This document shows, one piece after another, positions 1 through 13,282 of a DNA stretch of 64,000 bases. The number at the start of each line of letters is the position of its first letter. Position 1 is the stretch's first letter. Source of the DNA: Anthonomus grandis grandis (Eukaryota > Arthropoda > Insecta > Coleoptera > Curculionidae); contig NC_065556.1 of NCBI RefSeq assembly GCF_022605725.1, positions 8,308,001 through 8,372,000 on the forward strand, in the 5' to 3' direction. The translations under genes were made by a program, and so were the position numbers. The notes under the pieces were generated by a model. It worked only from the letters and a program-made list of their open reading frames with translations, made no database searches and was not told where the DNA came from.

Positions 1-370
1 TGACATTGTCAAAGAGTAAAGTGTAATTTTTTCATAATTTGTTCGAAATAGTAGAAATCATGTCGTTGTCACAGTCATTTCCATGACAATCACTCGCCAG
101 GCAGCTTAAACTTTGAATGTAGCTGAACCTATGTTATTCCTATATTATCGTATAAAGGCTGAATTTTATACAGGGTGAGTTTTTTGTGTTTTTTTGTTTT
201 TGTCCTAAGTATACAGTATTTATTTATGTAAGACTTCCATGTTTTTTTTTTAACCAAATTTAGTAGTTACTAAGACATCAAAATTGGTATGTGTCATAAT
301 TTTTAAGAGATTTATTTAGTAACGTCTGTTATTATGAGTTAAAATGATCGATTTTTTTTTTATCCATTTG

Positions 371-1305
371 TAGTGAGACCTGAATTTTAGATGGTCAAAA
401 TAATAGCAGTATTTATTTGTTATTAGATGCTTTAAGAATTTGATGAGCTTTTCTAATCTACTGGTATGTTTGATATACTTCATATTGTGGTTATGATCTT
501 TGAAAATGAAGCTTTACAGAAAGATGGGTAGAATAAGCATTGTTCTCAAGAAAAGCTCGAAATAATAAGAAAATTACACGCTCAGGGAAAATCATATCCC
601 AAGTACAAGGATTAATGGAATGTTCAGTTAAAATGGTAGGTAAAATGGTAGTAAAATGGTTCAGTTAAGGCGGCGTAAGTGCGTAAGGTGGCAGCCCAAA
701 GTCGAAACCCGTGTCGTAAACGCAAAACTACAAATAGGCAGGAAAAAATTCGAGCCTCAAAGAAAAACCCATTCGCCTCTGCTTCTCAACTCCAAGATCT
801 TGTAGGACTGGATGTTTAGAGTCGAACTATAAGACATCGAACTATAGAGACAATAGATAGAGACGTCGATTGAGAGAAGCTAATTTGTTTGCCATAAGCC
901 CACGAAAAGTGCCATTATTCAATAAAAGACAAATTAAGAACAGAATAAAATTTGTTAAGGAACATTTAGCATGGCCTGCGTCTAAATGGCGAAATATTTT
1001 ATGGTCAGATAAAAGAAAAATAGTTTTGTTTGGTATACAGGACGTACGTTAGACGCCCTTTGAATGCCTGTAAACAATTTTTAATTGACCACAACATTAA
1101 GCTAGAAGGGCCTGCGCAGAGTCCAGATCGCAATCCCATCGAGAATTTGTGGAGAGACATTAAGGATGCCGTGTCACGTGAGAAACCAAAAAATCAAGAA
1201 GAACTCTGGACAGTTATTAGCAATTCCTGGCATAGCATCACGTTATCGAGATTCCAAGATCTTGTAAACTCTATGCCACGTCGATGTGAACAGTAATTGT
1301 AAACA
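371..1305 (+). pseudogene. Tc1-family transposase relic
   Basis: A broken Tc1 transposase that would cut and paste DNA at TA sites. From about 700 to 1290 the translation, with frame changes, follows the Tc1 order: a basic RKRKTTNRQ stretch, KEHLAWPASKWRNILWSD (first catalytic Asp in WSD), a YVRRP motif, then PAQSPDRNPIENLW with the distal acidic residue. The segment between YVRRP and the QFLIDHN region is missing at about 1050, so the second catalytic Asp is gone. Stops occur upstream (about 550-870). The left edge reads like a Tc1 end, but no matching right end is visible. It is dead and nested in the mariner relic. Confidence 0.75.
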
Positions 1306-1316
1306 AATGCTTTACC

Positions 1317-1628
1317 ACATGTTCTTCCCGTTCGGCAATGGCTAGACGACGAGTTTCCAGATAAATGGATAGGGCGAAGGGGGCCTATAGAATGGCCTGC
1401 TAGATCTCCTAATATAACGCCATTAGACTTTTTTCTATGGGGTCATTTGAAATATATTGTGTTTACTCCCCAACCTGAAAGTTTGAATGAACTTCGTCAA
1501 CGCATCATCATCGACAGCTGCCATGATATCCCACAACATGTTTTTGAAAATGTCCGTTAGGAATTTGAACATCGCCTATATCATTGTTTGGCCAAAAACG
1601 GGCAACATTTTGAACACTTATTGAAATA
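1317..1628 (+). pseudogene. mariner-like transposase, C-terminal relic
   Basis: The translation contains DKWIGRRGPIEWPARSP followed by TPLDFFLWGHLK. This is the third-catalytic-residue region of the same DDE family as the elements at 43.6 and 49.6 kb, whose equivalents are STDFDPLDFCVWGYMK and SPDLNPCDFFCGGYMK. It runs to a stop at about 1628 with one internal stop near 1558. The N-terminal two thirds are absent, presumably lost around the Tc1 insertion. Confidence 0.75.
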
Positions 1629-1950
1629 AAAACTGATATTTTCATGTTTTTGTTTTCTATCTGAACAAATTAAGATTTTCTCGAAAACGAATCGACCTAT
1701 TTAAAAAAATCAAACGTCAAAATAAAAGACTTTGAAAGATCTTTTAAATAAACTATTACTTGATACCCCTTGCCGTTTAAAATTTTTAAGGGGATGACCC
1801 TGGTGGGCAGAGGATGAAAGCGGGTGAAGTAATTTTAGGTTAGAAAGTTGTCCCCCTTGATAAACCTTTTGACGTATTTCGGCCTTTTTTTTTTTAAACA
1901 GTGGTTTTCGATAAATCCGTTGTGGGAAGTTTTCAAATAAACACCCTGTA

Positions 1951-2600
1951 TATTATTTTGCAATTTGTCATAAAAAAACGCCTGTAAATCCTCAAATAAT
2001 AAATTAATATTTGAATTTGGAGATCTATACAGTATATTTATCCCACAATTTCATGCACAAATGCGCATCATTTCCATTAAAATCCGCTCCATTATAATAT
2101 GTGCTATAACCCTCAATATTAAAGAATTCACAAGATGTTAATTGAAAACACTCAGTAAAAATCAAGAAAAATTCAATTTTGCTTGTTCAAATAAAAGTAA
2201 TAATTTATCAAAACTTTAAGATTTCTTTAAATAAAGAAATCTTATATGAAAGAAATTGATAAAAAAGAAGGTAAAAGAAAGAAACTCTGATTTCCTTAAA
2301 TATGTAAAAAAAAACAGAAAGTGGCTCTGGTGAAATACCTGTCAAAAACATTGTTAGATATTAGCTCAAAGCGCCCGAGTTTTCAAGGCGGATGATGCAA
2401 AGCAGGCAGACAGTGACTGACTGTTGGCACCAAGGATGTATGCCGTTGATTGAATATTTGAGAAGAGACGCAACTTTATAGAAGAAAATGTATACTTCGA
2501 AAGATCATTTAATTTTTTTGTGGACATTTTGGGTGATAAACATTAATTTATTTTCTTTAGTAGCGTAGTGAAAAGCTGCTTCTCTTGCATAATATACATA
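1951..2600. other. AT-rich stretch, nothing recognised
   Basis: No reading frame, repeat pair or motif could be assigned. Confidence 0.4.
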
Positions 2601-3150
2601 GTTATATGATACATAATATACAGGTTTCTACCAACCTTTCTGTAGAACAAACATCAAGTACAATAGCTTTATTGCTAGATCAGCCAGGCTTGCAAATAAT
2701 AGTACATCTCTGAACATAGATTTCAATATAAGTCCAAGGCGCTTTGCTAAGTTTGTTGAGGATTTTCATGTGTGACTTTGTATATTGTTGTGGGGTTTTT
2801 GCTATTCTGTTTAATTGTGTGTACATACTATTCATACTTCATACTATTGTGTGCTGGTTTAAACCAATTTTGGAGGTGATAATTGGGTTCAAGGGAGTGA
2901 AAACTGAATTTAATTAATTTTATTGTGTTCTTTTGTTGTATATTTTTTAAGTTCTCCTGTTGCCATTATTTATTAATCCTGTTTTATTCTATGACTGTGA
3001 TAGTGATGGGTTGTGAATATCAAATGATAATTATATAAAATAATACTAAGTATAAATTGTTTGAGGTTATAAATTATTGTTATTGTAAATTATGCTATTT
3101 CTGTAAAAATGGGTAATGCCCGTAAATAAATAAATAAAAATAAAATAGTT
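2601..3150 (+). mobile_element. possible LINE 3' end
   Basis: The segment ends in a (TAAA)n run at 3123-3145, after a short 'gggtaatgcccgtaa' motif of the kind seen next to non-LTR retrotransposon tails in insects. No protein-coding part remains. The assignment rests on the tail shape only. Confidence 0.3.
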
Positions 3151-5560
3151 ATGATGGCAACAAATCAAAATAAGTGTTGTTTATAGAGGACTTCATGATG
3201 AAAAAAAACAAAAACAATAATTTAAGATTCTTTAAATCTCAGGTTTTAAATCAAATACTGTTTGAGTGGATCCATACCCGTGGTAATATGGATATTTTTT
3301 TGATGGGGAACACACTGTTAAAAAATAAATATATGCGAAAATAATTTGTTGAAAAATGATATTTACATAAGAACATACCAAACAAAAGTAACAAGAAGTT
3401 GTATGGAAATGTGGTATCTTGGAAAGGTTTATATATAATTTATAATTTTTTTTTCACTAAATAGAGAGGTTCATTTATTATAGAATTTTTACAAACATTT
3501 GTTATAAATATTGAATCTAATTTAACCTATTAATACCAGCTATTATGTTTCAATTTTTCTTTAAGATACTTTAGCTTTTACAAAGCAGTGCCAGTAATTT
3601 GAATAAAAAAAATATAAAGAATATAGGTTTACAAAAGCAAATTTAAAAATATCTAATTAAGTATTAGATCAATACCTCAGAGGTAGTTTTATAAAGATAA
3701 TGTATTATTCAGACAAATAAAGTAAAATAAGAAATAAAATAAAAATAAAATAAGAGTTAAATGTACAAAAGTTCCATAACACATTTATATAGCAAAATAA
3801 TATAAGAATAAAATAAGAAGTTGACCAAAATCCAACTTTCATATTTTATTTTATGTGAAAACGAAACTGCACACGTTATTTTGGTCACAACACACCCTAT
3901 CAAGACAGAGAGGTACTATACCTGGCATGTAAAACAACTGTCTACCGAACAATAAGTCGACATTTTAATATAATAGATTATAATAATTTCCCAGTCCACT
4001 GAGTCCACCCGGTACAACTAGTAATAAAACGCTCGCACATCAAAACGATTTAAAGTCTAGAACTTTCTACTCACTGTGTAACCCAACAGATTCGATTGTT
4101 GGAGCGCCGCCCGGCATGGCAGGGGCGGTAAATAGGTAATTCGGCGCGTGGAGCCCAGTGAAGCAACTTGTATTTTATTCAGTAAACTTTGGCCTTATCA
4201 ACATAAAGACAGTAGAATGGAGAAATTCCATTTATACTAAACATTAATGATATTTTTGATATTTTTAATTCAATTATTATATAAACATAATTTTACAAAA
4301 TACAAATTCAAAGCAGCAATTTCTTTGGAAAATGAAGATTTTATTTTTAATCATTTAAGATCCATAAAAGAATATATCTTAAGTTTGACATATAGGAATG
4401 AATCTATTTTACTGTCAGGGCGAACAACCCTTTTCATTTATTTTTAAGGCATTGGCGAATATTTCTGTTTGTTTTATTATGTCCAAGATGAACAAATCCA
4501 CCTTTATTTAAATTTACTTCATAATGCAAATATGATTATTATTACTTACCCCTTTCAATTGCCTCATTAACAACCTGTTTGATTGTGGCCATGTTAAAAG
4601 CAGGGGTGAATCTAAAATTTAGGTATGTTAATAAAAAGGACAAGATTGACAAAAAAAAAACAAGCAATTACCCATGCTCTGAAGCATTCATGTTAGCAAA
4701 TTGTAGAAACACAGCACAATCTAGGTTAAACAAACAGACACATTTAGCGCTGAAAGCTTTAGTTGGCGTTTTTGGAAATCTCCACAGATATTAACGATTA
4801 GAAAAAAAGATCCTAACAAGTAAAACCACCTATATTATCCTCTAGAATAATAGGCATAGGATCCACAAGTCACTGCCCTGAAACTGGAATATAGAAACCG
4901 CCTTTATTGGTTAAATTAAATACCAAAGAAATATTAACTGCAACCAATTAAAGGCACTAAACTTTAATTTATCAAAATTTATTAGATTGAAACTCACTTA
5001 TTAACAAATAGTCATTGAAGAACACTGACTACTGACTGAATATACTGAATAAATAAAATTATTTCGTTTTTTGGAATGTTGACGTTGATCGATATGACAC
5101 GTGACATTGTGAAAAGGTAAAACTTTAAATAGAAGTAGAATCATTTAATTTACATATAATAATATTCCTTATTTGCTTCCAAAATCGTGTATAGGACGAC
5201 AAAGCAAGGTTATACTTAACTACTAAAAAATTTAATGTGTATCCAGTCATAAACAGGTTTTTTAAATTGGACTGTAGATTTAATGCCACTAATATCAGCA
5301 GGTAGCATTCTGTGATCGTCATTAAAAGATATATATTTCCTGATCGTCATATAAAGGTGCGTATACATTGAAAAGGATGCGCACGCGACGCGCCTGGTAC
5401 AATTTTTAGTTGGAATGCGCCTGCCACGCGCCACCAACAAATCAATTTTATTGATTGTAATTAAATTTTTATTTTAAAGTGAAAACGAGCTTCACTTTAC
5501 TTTAACACTTGAGTTATAGTGTAGGGTACTTGACTGTCTGACAATAAAGAAGTTTTAGCG
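3151..5560. other. AT-rich stretch with one small GC-rich island
   Basis: No gene is supported. The only compositional feature is a CpG-rich patch at about 4085-4160 that includes a small hairpin (CCAACA...TGTTGG at 4093-4112). Such a patch could be a promoter or an element end. Short frames at 4247-4447 and 4579-4794 have no recognisable motif. Confidence 0.35.
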
Positions 5561-5589
5561 TTAATAACCCTGGGTAGTAATTACAGAAA

Positions 5590-5870
5590 GTTTACTAAAA
5601 AAATCGAAATTCTCGCTGATGGTGACGTACTGGGTTATCTAAAAAAACGTTCTGACCTAGAACTAATGCAAGATTTAAAGTTTCAGCAGATCAGCGGACA
5701 GTATAAACATTTTACACGATGGTCACCAATATACTTTGAATCTTTGCTGCAAAAAATAGGACCACAAATCGCCAAAAAAGAAACTTAATTTCGGGAGTCA
5801 ATATGATGTCAAGACAGATTAGCCTCATCAGCAATTTTTGAAGACCGAATTTTAAATATGAAAAAATCGT
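5590..5870 (+). pseudogene. HARBI1-like transposase fragment
   Basis: With frame changes and stops, the translation contains YKHFTRWSPIYFESLLQKIG followed by PQIAKKET and a QDRLA motif. This matches the N-terminal helical region of PIF/Harbinger (HARBI1-type) nucleases, which usually read FTRMSP..FE.LL..IGP.I.K. The DDE catalytic part is absent. It is a different subfamily from the Harbinger elements at 11, 34 and 58 kb. Confidence 0.6.
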
Positions 5871-6042
5871 GCTAAAATAAAAATTTACATTTTTCATTGA
5901 CCGTTATTTTGAAAAGAGTAATTCATCCTTATAAATCCAACGAGGTCGTAGTTCTCATATTAGCTGAGATATCGCAGTTTTAAAGCCCATTTTTGGGCTC
6001 AAATACGAAGTCATAAAATAACTTTTTCCGAATTTTCAAAGT

Positions 6043-8610
6043 GCTCTCATTCTCTTAATTCTGCTCGAATACGTTAATCGTTAATCTCTATTTTTAGAAT
6101 ATCATATATTTGGGTATCCTCTATATATCTTAATTATCCTAATATACTCTATATATATTAATTAAGGCAAGTTACTTCATTCCTTACGAGAAAATATTAA
6201 TAATACTAAAAGTCGTTTATTTATATCGTTCTGAATCCTTCTTCCTTGAACCTGCCACAAGCCGTACTAATTGAAACCAGCGCGTCCCTTTGTAATCGTC
6301 GCAAAAACCGATAGAAGATCTGTGATTTATCTTGTACTTCTTTGAGAATTTCATTAAAATTTATGAAAGATGAAACAAAGTTTCAATCAATTTGGAGTAG
6401 AGCCATGCACTTTAAAGTATTTGTTTCAATATTCTCATAACCTTGAATCCTATAAATCTAAACTTAAACTTGAAAATGATAATCTTCATTTAAATTTTTG
6501 CTTACATTTACTTAACAAATTCAGTTAAAAACACTTTTATGTTCTTTCTATTTTCACTATTACGAGTTTTACTTTCCTTCCATGTACACATTAACAGATA
6601 TATATGTACACATTACAGATATAACAATCATATATAAAACTCAAAATATAGACGATACTATGAGGCTTTGTAATTAGCAAGGGTTTAAATAGTAAAAATA
6701 TATTATTCTATTATCAACAACACAGACAGACAATTTACAATAATTCGGTTTTCAGAAACAGTGAACCAAATACCTTCAAATAAAGATGGTGATATATTAT
6801 TTACGTATTAACTAAGAAGGAAGATACATCGCCTGTTCCAGATGATATACCCAAGCGTCGTGTACAAATCGCCAAAAACTAGGCAATCCGCTATACTCAC
6901 ACGTCAAACCTCAGCGTCGTCAACTTTATTACCGTTATTTAGTATATTTTGTGTTGGCAACACTAAAAATGTTCTGTGATGGCGGCCACTAGGCACTGGT
7001 CATTTTTGGGTATCGTGGCCATATGGATTAGCAGTCCAGGTATATTTATTAAGTTCGTGGCTATAATACACAAAACACAAAAATATAGAGAAGTGGTGGT
7101 TGCATATAAACTGATTGAATTCTGACTGAACTGACTGAATTCCTCTGACAAATCAGCTTGCGTCCTCTCGCTTGGCAACGGAAACTGTTGTAACTAACTT
7201 GACAGTTTGACGTGCCTAATTGAACCAATTAAAATGGTAGAAAGGTGTAGCCAAATTAAAGCGGGAAATCAAATTTCATTTAATCTGATAATCCTATTAT
7301 TTACGTAATATCTAAAGCAAACGCCTAATCAAAAAGATTACTTATAGAGAAAAGGGCCTTGATTGATTAAGGTGGTAGAATCAGATATTGATCAGAATAA
7401 AAATAAAACTCTTCAGCTTTATTGTACATACCTAAATGAGTTAATCTACTGCAATAATCAATAATTGATTAATTCATTCAGTGATAACAAAATACTTTTA
7501 AAAATGTTTATTCTAGATTTTATTTTATATTAATTCTAATGTACATATATAAAGTCTGTTATAATAAATTATTGTATATTACTTATATCATTTTAAGTAA
7601 TTTTTTTTTCAGGAAAATTAAATAATAAATGAACTCTCTAATACATTTATTATTTAATTTTTTTAAAAGTATTTAGTTATCACTGAACTACTCTAACTTT
7701 AAATAGATTTGAAAAGCTTGTGAAGCAAAAATCTTTGCTTAATATATAATGATATATAAATATATAAACATATATAAATGAATGATTCATGTGAAAAAAA
7801 GACAAAAGAAATGTTTAAATAAATATGTAAAGCTAGCAAAAAAGTGTAAAGCCAGCAGTATCAGTAGCATCAGCGATATTAAAATTTGTTAAAGAGAATG
7901 ATCAGAATAAATTCTATAGCTCAAAGTCTTATTAAAATTTACATTGCATATCTCTCTCTCCATGTTTTTATTGTAATGGGGACTGAAGGAACCTGAAAAA
8001 CTCTTTTATTACTATGTTTATCAGAACTATTTAAGATATACATACTCTTAAATGAAGGATATTTACAGGAAAATTTTAATCAATTTTTTAATTGTAGAAA
8101 ATAAATGAGAGGCTAGACATTTTGTAATATACATTTATAATAATCAAGTTAAAAATTAAATATTTAAAAAGTGGAACTTCTTCATTGAAATCAACTGTAT
8201 TTGATTTTTTTGAAGACTGAAGATTGACAATACAGAAACAAAATAGTAGTAAATAAAAACACATTTTCTTACCAGAAACCTGGAATTGCTTGCTGCAAAT
8301 CAATTAAAACTACTCCCAATATTGAAAGAACTTTTTAGAAAAAAAGCACGCGCGCGTCGCGTTGCTATCCATTTTCTGTCGGTTTTTGCGACGATCACAA
8401 AGGGACGCGCTGGTTTCAATTAGTACGGCTTGTGGCAGGTTCAAGGAAGAAGGATTCAGAACGACATGATAAGCGATATAATTCTTGTTAGGTGGACTGA
8501 AAAGAAGTAACTTGCCTTAATTTAATTATATAGGGGATACCCAAATATATGGTATTCTAAAAATAAGGATTAACGATTAACGCATTCGAGCAGAAAAGAG
8601 AATGAGAGCA
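6043..8610. mobile_element. 2.6-kb element with ~280-bp terminal inverted repeats
   Basis: The left arm (about 6043-6325) and the reverse complement of 8355-8610 match along their length. Both start GCTCTCATTCTCTT, share TTTGGGTATCC and AAGGCAAGTTACTTC, and continue through the CTTCTTCCTTGAACCTGCC segment to GTCGCAAAAACCGA. The interior has no credible gene. I could not find a target duplication, so the superfamily is unassigned. A further small inverted pair (about 7482-7509 and 7656-7687) lies inside, and bases 6820-6905 match the 37.0-kb Harbinger region in inverse orientation. Confidence 0.7.
7482..7687. repeat. small inverted-repeat element
   Basis: TTCAGTGATAAC at the left is matched by GTTATCACTGAA at the right, and similarity continues through AAATACTTTTAAAAA, giving arms of about 28 bp around a 150-bp core. 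The element is MITE-like. I saw no target duplication. Confidence 0.45.
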
Positions 8611-8880
8611 ACTATCGTAAATTCTTACCTATATCACAGCCGACTTTACTCAAACTACGAAATAACAGTTAGCAACGTCGCACCACGTGGGAGATTCGGA
8701 TCCGTTTTGGTAGATCCGTTTCAAAGCGTAAGCTTTGAAAGCGCCGTTCTGCCGAGATGGACGTTCAATTTTAATTTTGCTTTATTTACAAATGAGAATA
8801 TTTTATTTATGTGATTGATTTATTGCTTCAAATATGTATAGGCGCCGTTAATTATTATATAAATACATTATTAGACTTTT

Positions 8881-9415
8881 TCACCTATAGTCTAGTTTTT
8901 TAGTTATATAAATTTCATCAACTAATAAATTAACAACTTTCTCAGTCGGTGCTAAAGAAGTGGATAGAATGTTTAAATAATTAGTGGTGCCGTTAGTTTT
9001 AGTTAAGTCAGAGCCTTCATTGCTCAGAGGCTTCATTGGCAAGTTCTTTATGTTGTTGTTGTTCACTAATTCTTTCGTCTGGACTTTTTCTAGGAAGAGA
9101 TTTTATATGAGTTTTCATAAAATATGCAGGTAAATTTGGAAAAATTTGAAGCACTGCTGAGCAAACTAATCTTGCTTTAACTATAATCTTAGAGATTGTG
9201 CCATTAGGTAAAAGATAATTATTTTCACGGATAATATCATTCGGGTCAAAATGCTTGGCACAAACAACAGAATATTGAGTAGGAGCCCAATTATTTCTAA
9301 GTATGGCTTTTAATTTTAAGTTGTTCATCTTTGGGGAAGCCAAAAATAGATACTTGCCTCCACTGCTCTTAAACTACTTTTGTAATTAGATTTATATCCG
9401 GGAACACAGCAGGGA
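8881..9415 (-). pseudogene. P-superfamily transposase relic (THAP plus catalytic-core scrap)
   Basis: Reading on the minus strand from about 9415, a THAP zinc-finger domain begins with CCVPGYKSNYK, continues with FGFPKDEQLKIK, shifts frame, and then gives WAPTQYSVVCAKHFDPNDII. This supplies the CxxC...W...CxxH ligand pattern of THAP. The THAP part runs to about 9017, then the sequence jumps to VVNLLVDEIYITKKLDYR at about 8881-8935. That motif is the first acidic-residue region of P/THAP9 transposases (DEIY), so the linker was deleted. It stops at 8881. The protein would have bound transposon ends and cut them; this copy is dead. Confidence 0.75.
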
Positions 9416-9429
9416 CTTGAAATGTTTCA

Positions 9430-10175
9430 AAAGGCAAAAAATTCTTCAATGAATTCCTATATATAAATAAAGCTATACTTAATTAATACTATGGGTATTC
9501 CTTACCAGATTTTCTCCAAATATGTTTATAAATAAAACAAAGCCTACGTTTTTTGATGTGAATAAAGCATTAACCTTGGTTCTTAGGCATAAGTTTCTAG
9601 TTTTAGTGGAACAGAAGATATTCACAAAAAATCCCAAATCACACAGATAAGAGCACAACACAAAAATCTTAAAAGTGACATGTAAAATAAACTTGAAAAT
9701 CGATAAATAGCACAATGACCCACTTAAGAAGCCGGCCGGCTCGCTCCACCTGTTTCTGTTTACAAACAAGGTGTTTATCTTTATAACCATTTATCATTGT
9801 TTTTATAGTATATAACACACCGACACTGGCTGGGAGATGTTACTAAGACTTAGTAAGTTATGCTTAATAATAACTACATTCACTTTCCTTTCCGAAACTT
9901 CACTTAAAAACTCAAATTTAAAAGAGGAATTCAAACGATCCCCATTAAGTCCCATGAGAACTGAAATGAAAACGGATCTGAAAGCCGTGTTGCCGATGTT
10001 ATCAATTCACGGCTTGAGTAAAGTCGGCTGTGTCTGTATGTAACTTTCTGTTTTGTATTTTTGTAAATAGCCTCTCAAAAACTTGGCACAAAACTGGCAC
10101 AACTGAAATTTGTCAGAGTGACCAAAATTGAAAGGACACAATCACGCAAAATGGCGGCCCCCTAGTAGTGGTAAT
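9430..10175. other. no gene recognised
   Basis: Apart from a small GC palindrome (GCCGGCCGGC at about 9731), nothing could be assigned. A frame at 9837-10043 has no recognisable domain. Confidence 0.35.
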
Positions 10176-10178
10176 TTA

Positions 10179-11048
10179 AGCCATATTTTAGCGAGTAAGC
10201 GCCTACTCGGTTCCCTTACGATATCTTAAGCATTACGTCATCATATGGTTGCGCTCGAATGACGTCATGTCTAACAGCTGTCAGAGTCTAAATATTAGTA
10301 AAGATTATCGTTACCTTTCATCGGTATTACATTCGTTTTGAAGACTGACCTAAACCATAAAAAAATCCATTTGTCTAAGTTTTCAAAAGGTTTTGAGTCT
10401 AAATCCGATCTCGTACATTTTTAGGATCAGATCTAGATCGTAACAAAATACAAATTAATTTAGCCCTGAAAAAGTTTATAGGGCAGTTTTTAAGGGCAGA
10501 CTTTTGCCCAAGAGGAAATACAATAAAGTTACTGGCGTAAACATAACCTCACTCATATTATTTTTCACAGAAATAAATACAAACTAAAATTGTGCTGGCA
10601 ATTGCCTCGTTGCAGTGCCATAAAACAAGCAAGCAAGTAAATACAAACTAATAAAAAATTAATTTAAAAAAATATCCTTGCAACCTCACCTTTACGTGCT
10701 TCACTGTATTTTTTGCAAATCTAATCGCTCTTTTGATAATTTATTCTTTTCTGTATTTTTATTTGGTTTGGATGTCTTAACTGTCTCATATACATTAATA
10801 TTAAATAAATTAAAACTAATACTAAGAAATATAATGCTTCTCAACTCTAAAAAAATATCAAAAAATTTATATCAATATTTATTGTTTATTATTGTTTGTA
10901 TAGCTTCCCTTTGGCTTTGACATATAGAAATTATTAGAGGTCTCGGGAGACCACTAACAAACGCTTAAAGCGCCTTATATGGTGACAACGTGACTTGTTC
11001 GCTCGAATGAGATGTCGCTTATAGGCGCTTGCTCGCTAAAATATGGCT
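10179..11048. mobile_element. 870-bp Harbinger-type MITE
   Basis: The terminal inverted repeats begin AGCCATATTTTAGCGAG. They continue TAAGCGCC on the left and, on the right strand, CAAGCGCC. The element is flanked by TTA at 10176-10178 and 11049-11051. A 3-bp TTA duplication is characteristic of PIF/Harbinger. There is no coding capacity. It ends only 60 bp before Harbinger copy 1. Confidence 0.75.
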
Positions 11049-11727
11049 TTACTTTTCATTGAATTGGCACTCAATAGCTATATTCGACTGAACGCTGGTT
11101 CAGAAGGCGAATTCTCAATCATCCTCTCGAGACGTGACGTCTCGAGTTGCTTCGAAATGCGATTCCCGATCCATTTCGTTCTCGCTAGCGAGTTCATCTG
11201 TCATTTTCGCTCGGGACCTAAAAAGCTGCCGAGAATGGTAAACGAAGCGATCTATTGGTCGAAAAATCTCCCATTTCTTTTTTTCGTTGTGTGTGTCTAT
11301 CTCCATAGATAATATATTAATAACTAGAATCTATCTTTATGGTCTATGGTCTATCTCTATCGGACATCGACAACGACAATCTATTGCATAGAGAAATGAA
11401 TATTAAATATACTTTTAATTACTCTATGATCCGTTGTTGGTTCATGTGCTTGAGCTTGAGTTTGAATTTTTGATATTTTGATTTTTTGTTTGGGAGTACA
11501 AGTACAGATTATTTCCAAATATTTTTTAAAGTTTTAAATCGATCCTTTCCGCACCATAGGCAGCGTGCAGTTGGAGAATCCTGTAAGTTGTTTGTTTATT
11601 TATGCATATTATTATAGATTTGTGTTTTTAAAATTACAATAAGTTATGGTATGAAATATAAATTTTATTTACTTTAAATTAGGAGCCTGCCATACAATAA
11701 TATTTATTAAACAGGTACCTAGGAAGA

Positions 11728-12897
11728 ATGCAAATACAGCATGTGGAAGTTTTGGCAGAGTTTATGGAAGACAACCCTGAATTTGCAAGGGGTAGACTTT
11801 CTGCCTCGAATGCTAGGGAGAAGTTCAAGGCACTGTGGGGAAATTTAACCACCAGGTTAAATCCCTTAGGACTTGGTGTTAGAGATGTGGAAAAGTGGTA
11901 AAAAGTAAGCAAAATATAGAATATAATCCCAGATCTATACATTTGTTTAGTCACAATCACAAAAGTTAAACACATGCTGCAATAAGTGCCATTTACTGAA
12001 TTATACAATATTTCAAACAAATTATTATTATCAAACAAATTTTTGATTGAAATGCGACTTTTATTAAAGTTTGCTTTGTGGGTGTCTGATACACAAATAT
12101 AAAATCTGAGTTAGAATCAATAAAATATTTTATGCAAAAATTTTGTTTTAATTAGTAGGTATATATATTTAGACAAGGTCTGATTACAAAAGTATTTAAA
12201 AAAAAAAGCTGCCGAAATAAAAAGGTATCAAGAAGGCACAGGTGGTGGTCCAGCAACCCATTAAGACTTTGTCAGACTTAGAACAGAGTCCCAGACAGAC
12301 CAGAATCCTTAACATTCTGGGCACTATGTTTTATGCAGGGATTGGTGTGGAGGAAAGAGGTGTAAGTATTTTATTTGATTAGGTATTTCTTTCCCTGCAA
12401 AATAGACCAATCATAAACAAGCAAATGGTTTTTGTTAAATTACTGTGTTTCACTTTTGTTTAAATAAAATTCTTGTTAATTAATTAACTGTTTTATATTG
12501 CAATTTTCAGATAAATGTTAGCATATCAGGACCTTCAACCTCAACAGCTTGTACCACAACCTCAAAGCAATCTATTACTGAAATAGAGAATAATAATTAT
12601 GATGCTCAACAGCAGCCTTCGACTTCTGCTGCTAAAAGGGGTAAGGAAAATGAAGGTCCATGTGAGCAAGCATGCCCTAGGCAAGACCAAGACCATGATT
12701 ACTTATTCTTTGAAAAGCATAGTGAACCTCCCCCCAAAAAAAAGAAAAAAAGTAAGAAACCAATGGAAGCATATGAAGAAACCATAGAATGCTTAAAAAG
12801 CATTGAAAACACTTTAAAATGTGGTCTTTCAGAAATAAATTTGACTTTGAAGGAAGGCTTTCAATCTTTAAGTAAAAGGAACAATGACTTACCATAA
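11728..12897 (+). pseudogene. Harbinger Myb/SANT-like accessory gene (copy 1, broken)
   Basis: Three exons are seen at 11728-about 11904, 12173-12361 and 12511-12897, with GT-AG borders at the same places as the 58-kb copy. Exon 1 encodes a zeste/Myb-SANT-like helix bundle containing FARGRLSASNAREKFKALWG. In Harbinger elements this second protein binds the ends and brings the nuclease to the nucleus. Exon 3 has a poly-lysine nuclear-signal-like PPPKKKKK and an acidic/helical tail ending NNDLP. Two lesions are visible: a stop directly after KW at 11899-11901, and another in exon 2 after DYKSI. Compare the 58-kb copy, which is broken elsewhere. Confidence 0.8.
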
Positions 12898-13282
12898 AAA
12901 ATAAACACAACCATTATTTGGTAATATATTAGGTATAAAAAATTTGTTAATTTAGTATAAGTTTTGTGACCAAGAATGCAATTTTTTTCTTTTTTAACAC
13001 CATGGGTTATATTTTTTTGTGATTTTTGTTCTATTCCTATTTTCTATTTATTTTTTTAGAGTTTAGCTATTAATTGTTTGAGTTCCTATCTTGGTTTGTA
13101 TTTATTTATGTTATTTAAGTTTATGTCTCAATTATCTTTTTGTTGACTTCATTATTAAATTGTTTTTTTTATAATTTTATTGTTTTAATTAATTAATATT
13201 ATTGCTCTCTTAAAAAAAAAAGGCCATTTTAAATTGGCACTTTCTGTCGCTACCTATAATGTTTACTTACTTCTTAGAACTT

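Larger units (their letters stand above)
169..1950 (+). mobile_element. mariner-like element relic interrupted by a Tc1 relic
   Basis: The outer ends read TACAGGGTG (169) and CACCCTGTA (to 1950), with TA on both sides, as in the TA-targeting IS630/Tc1/mariner superfamily. The same end motif closes the mariner elements at 43.6 and 49.6 kb. The interior holds the C-terminal third of a mariner-type transposase at about 1317-1628. Bases 371-1305 look like a separate Tc1 relic inserted into it. Beyond the first 9 bp the two ends do not resemble each other well, so the left boundary could belong to a different copy. Confidence 0.5.

Noticed and set aside
5216..5440. Minus-strand frames in GC-richer DNA
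   Set aside because: No recognisable domain, no splice-site support.
8602..8814. 70-codon frame downstream of the long-TIR element
   Set aside because: It begins inside the terminal repeat and has no domain.
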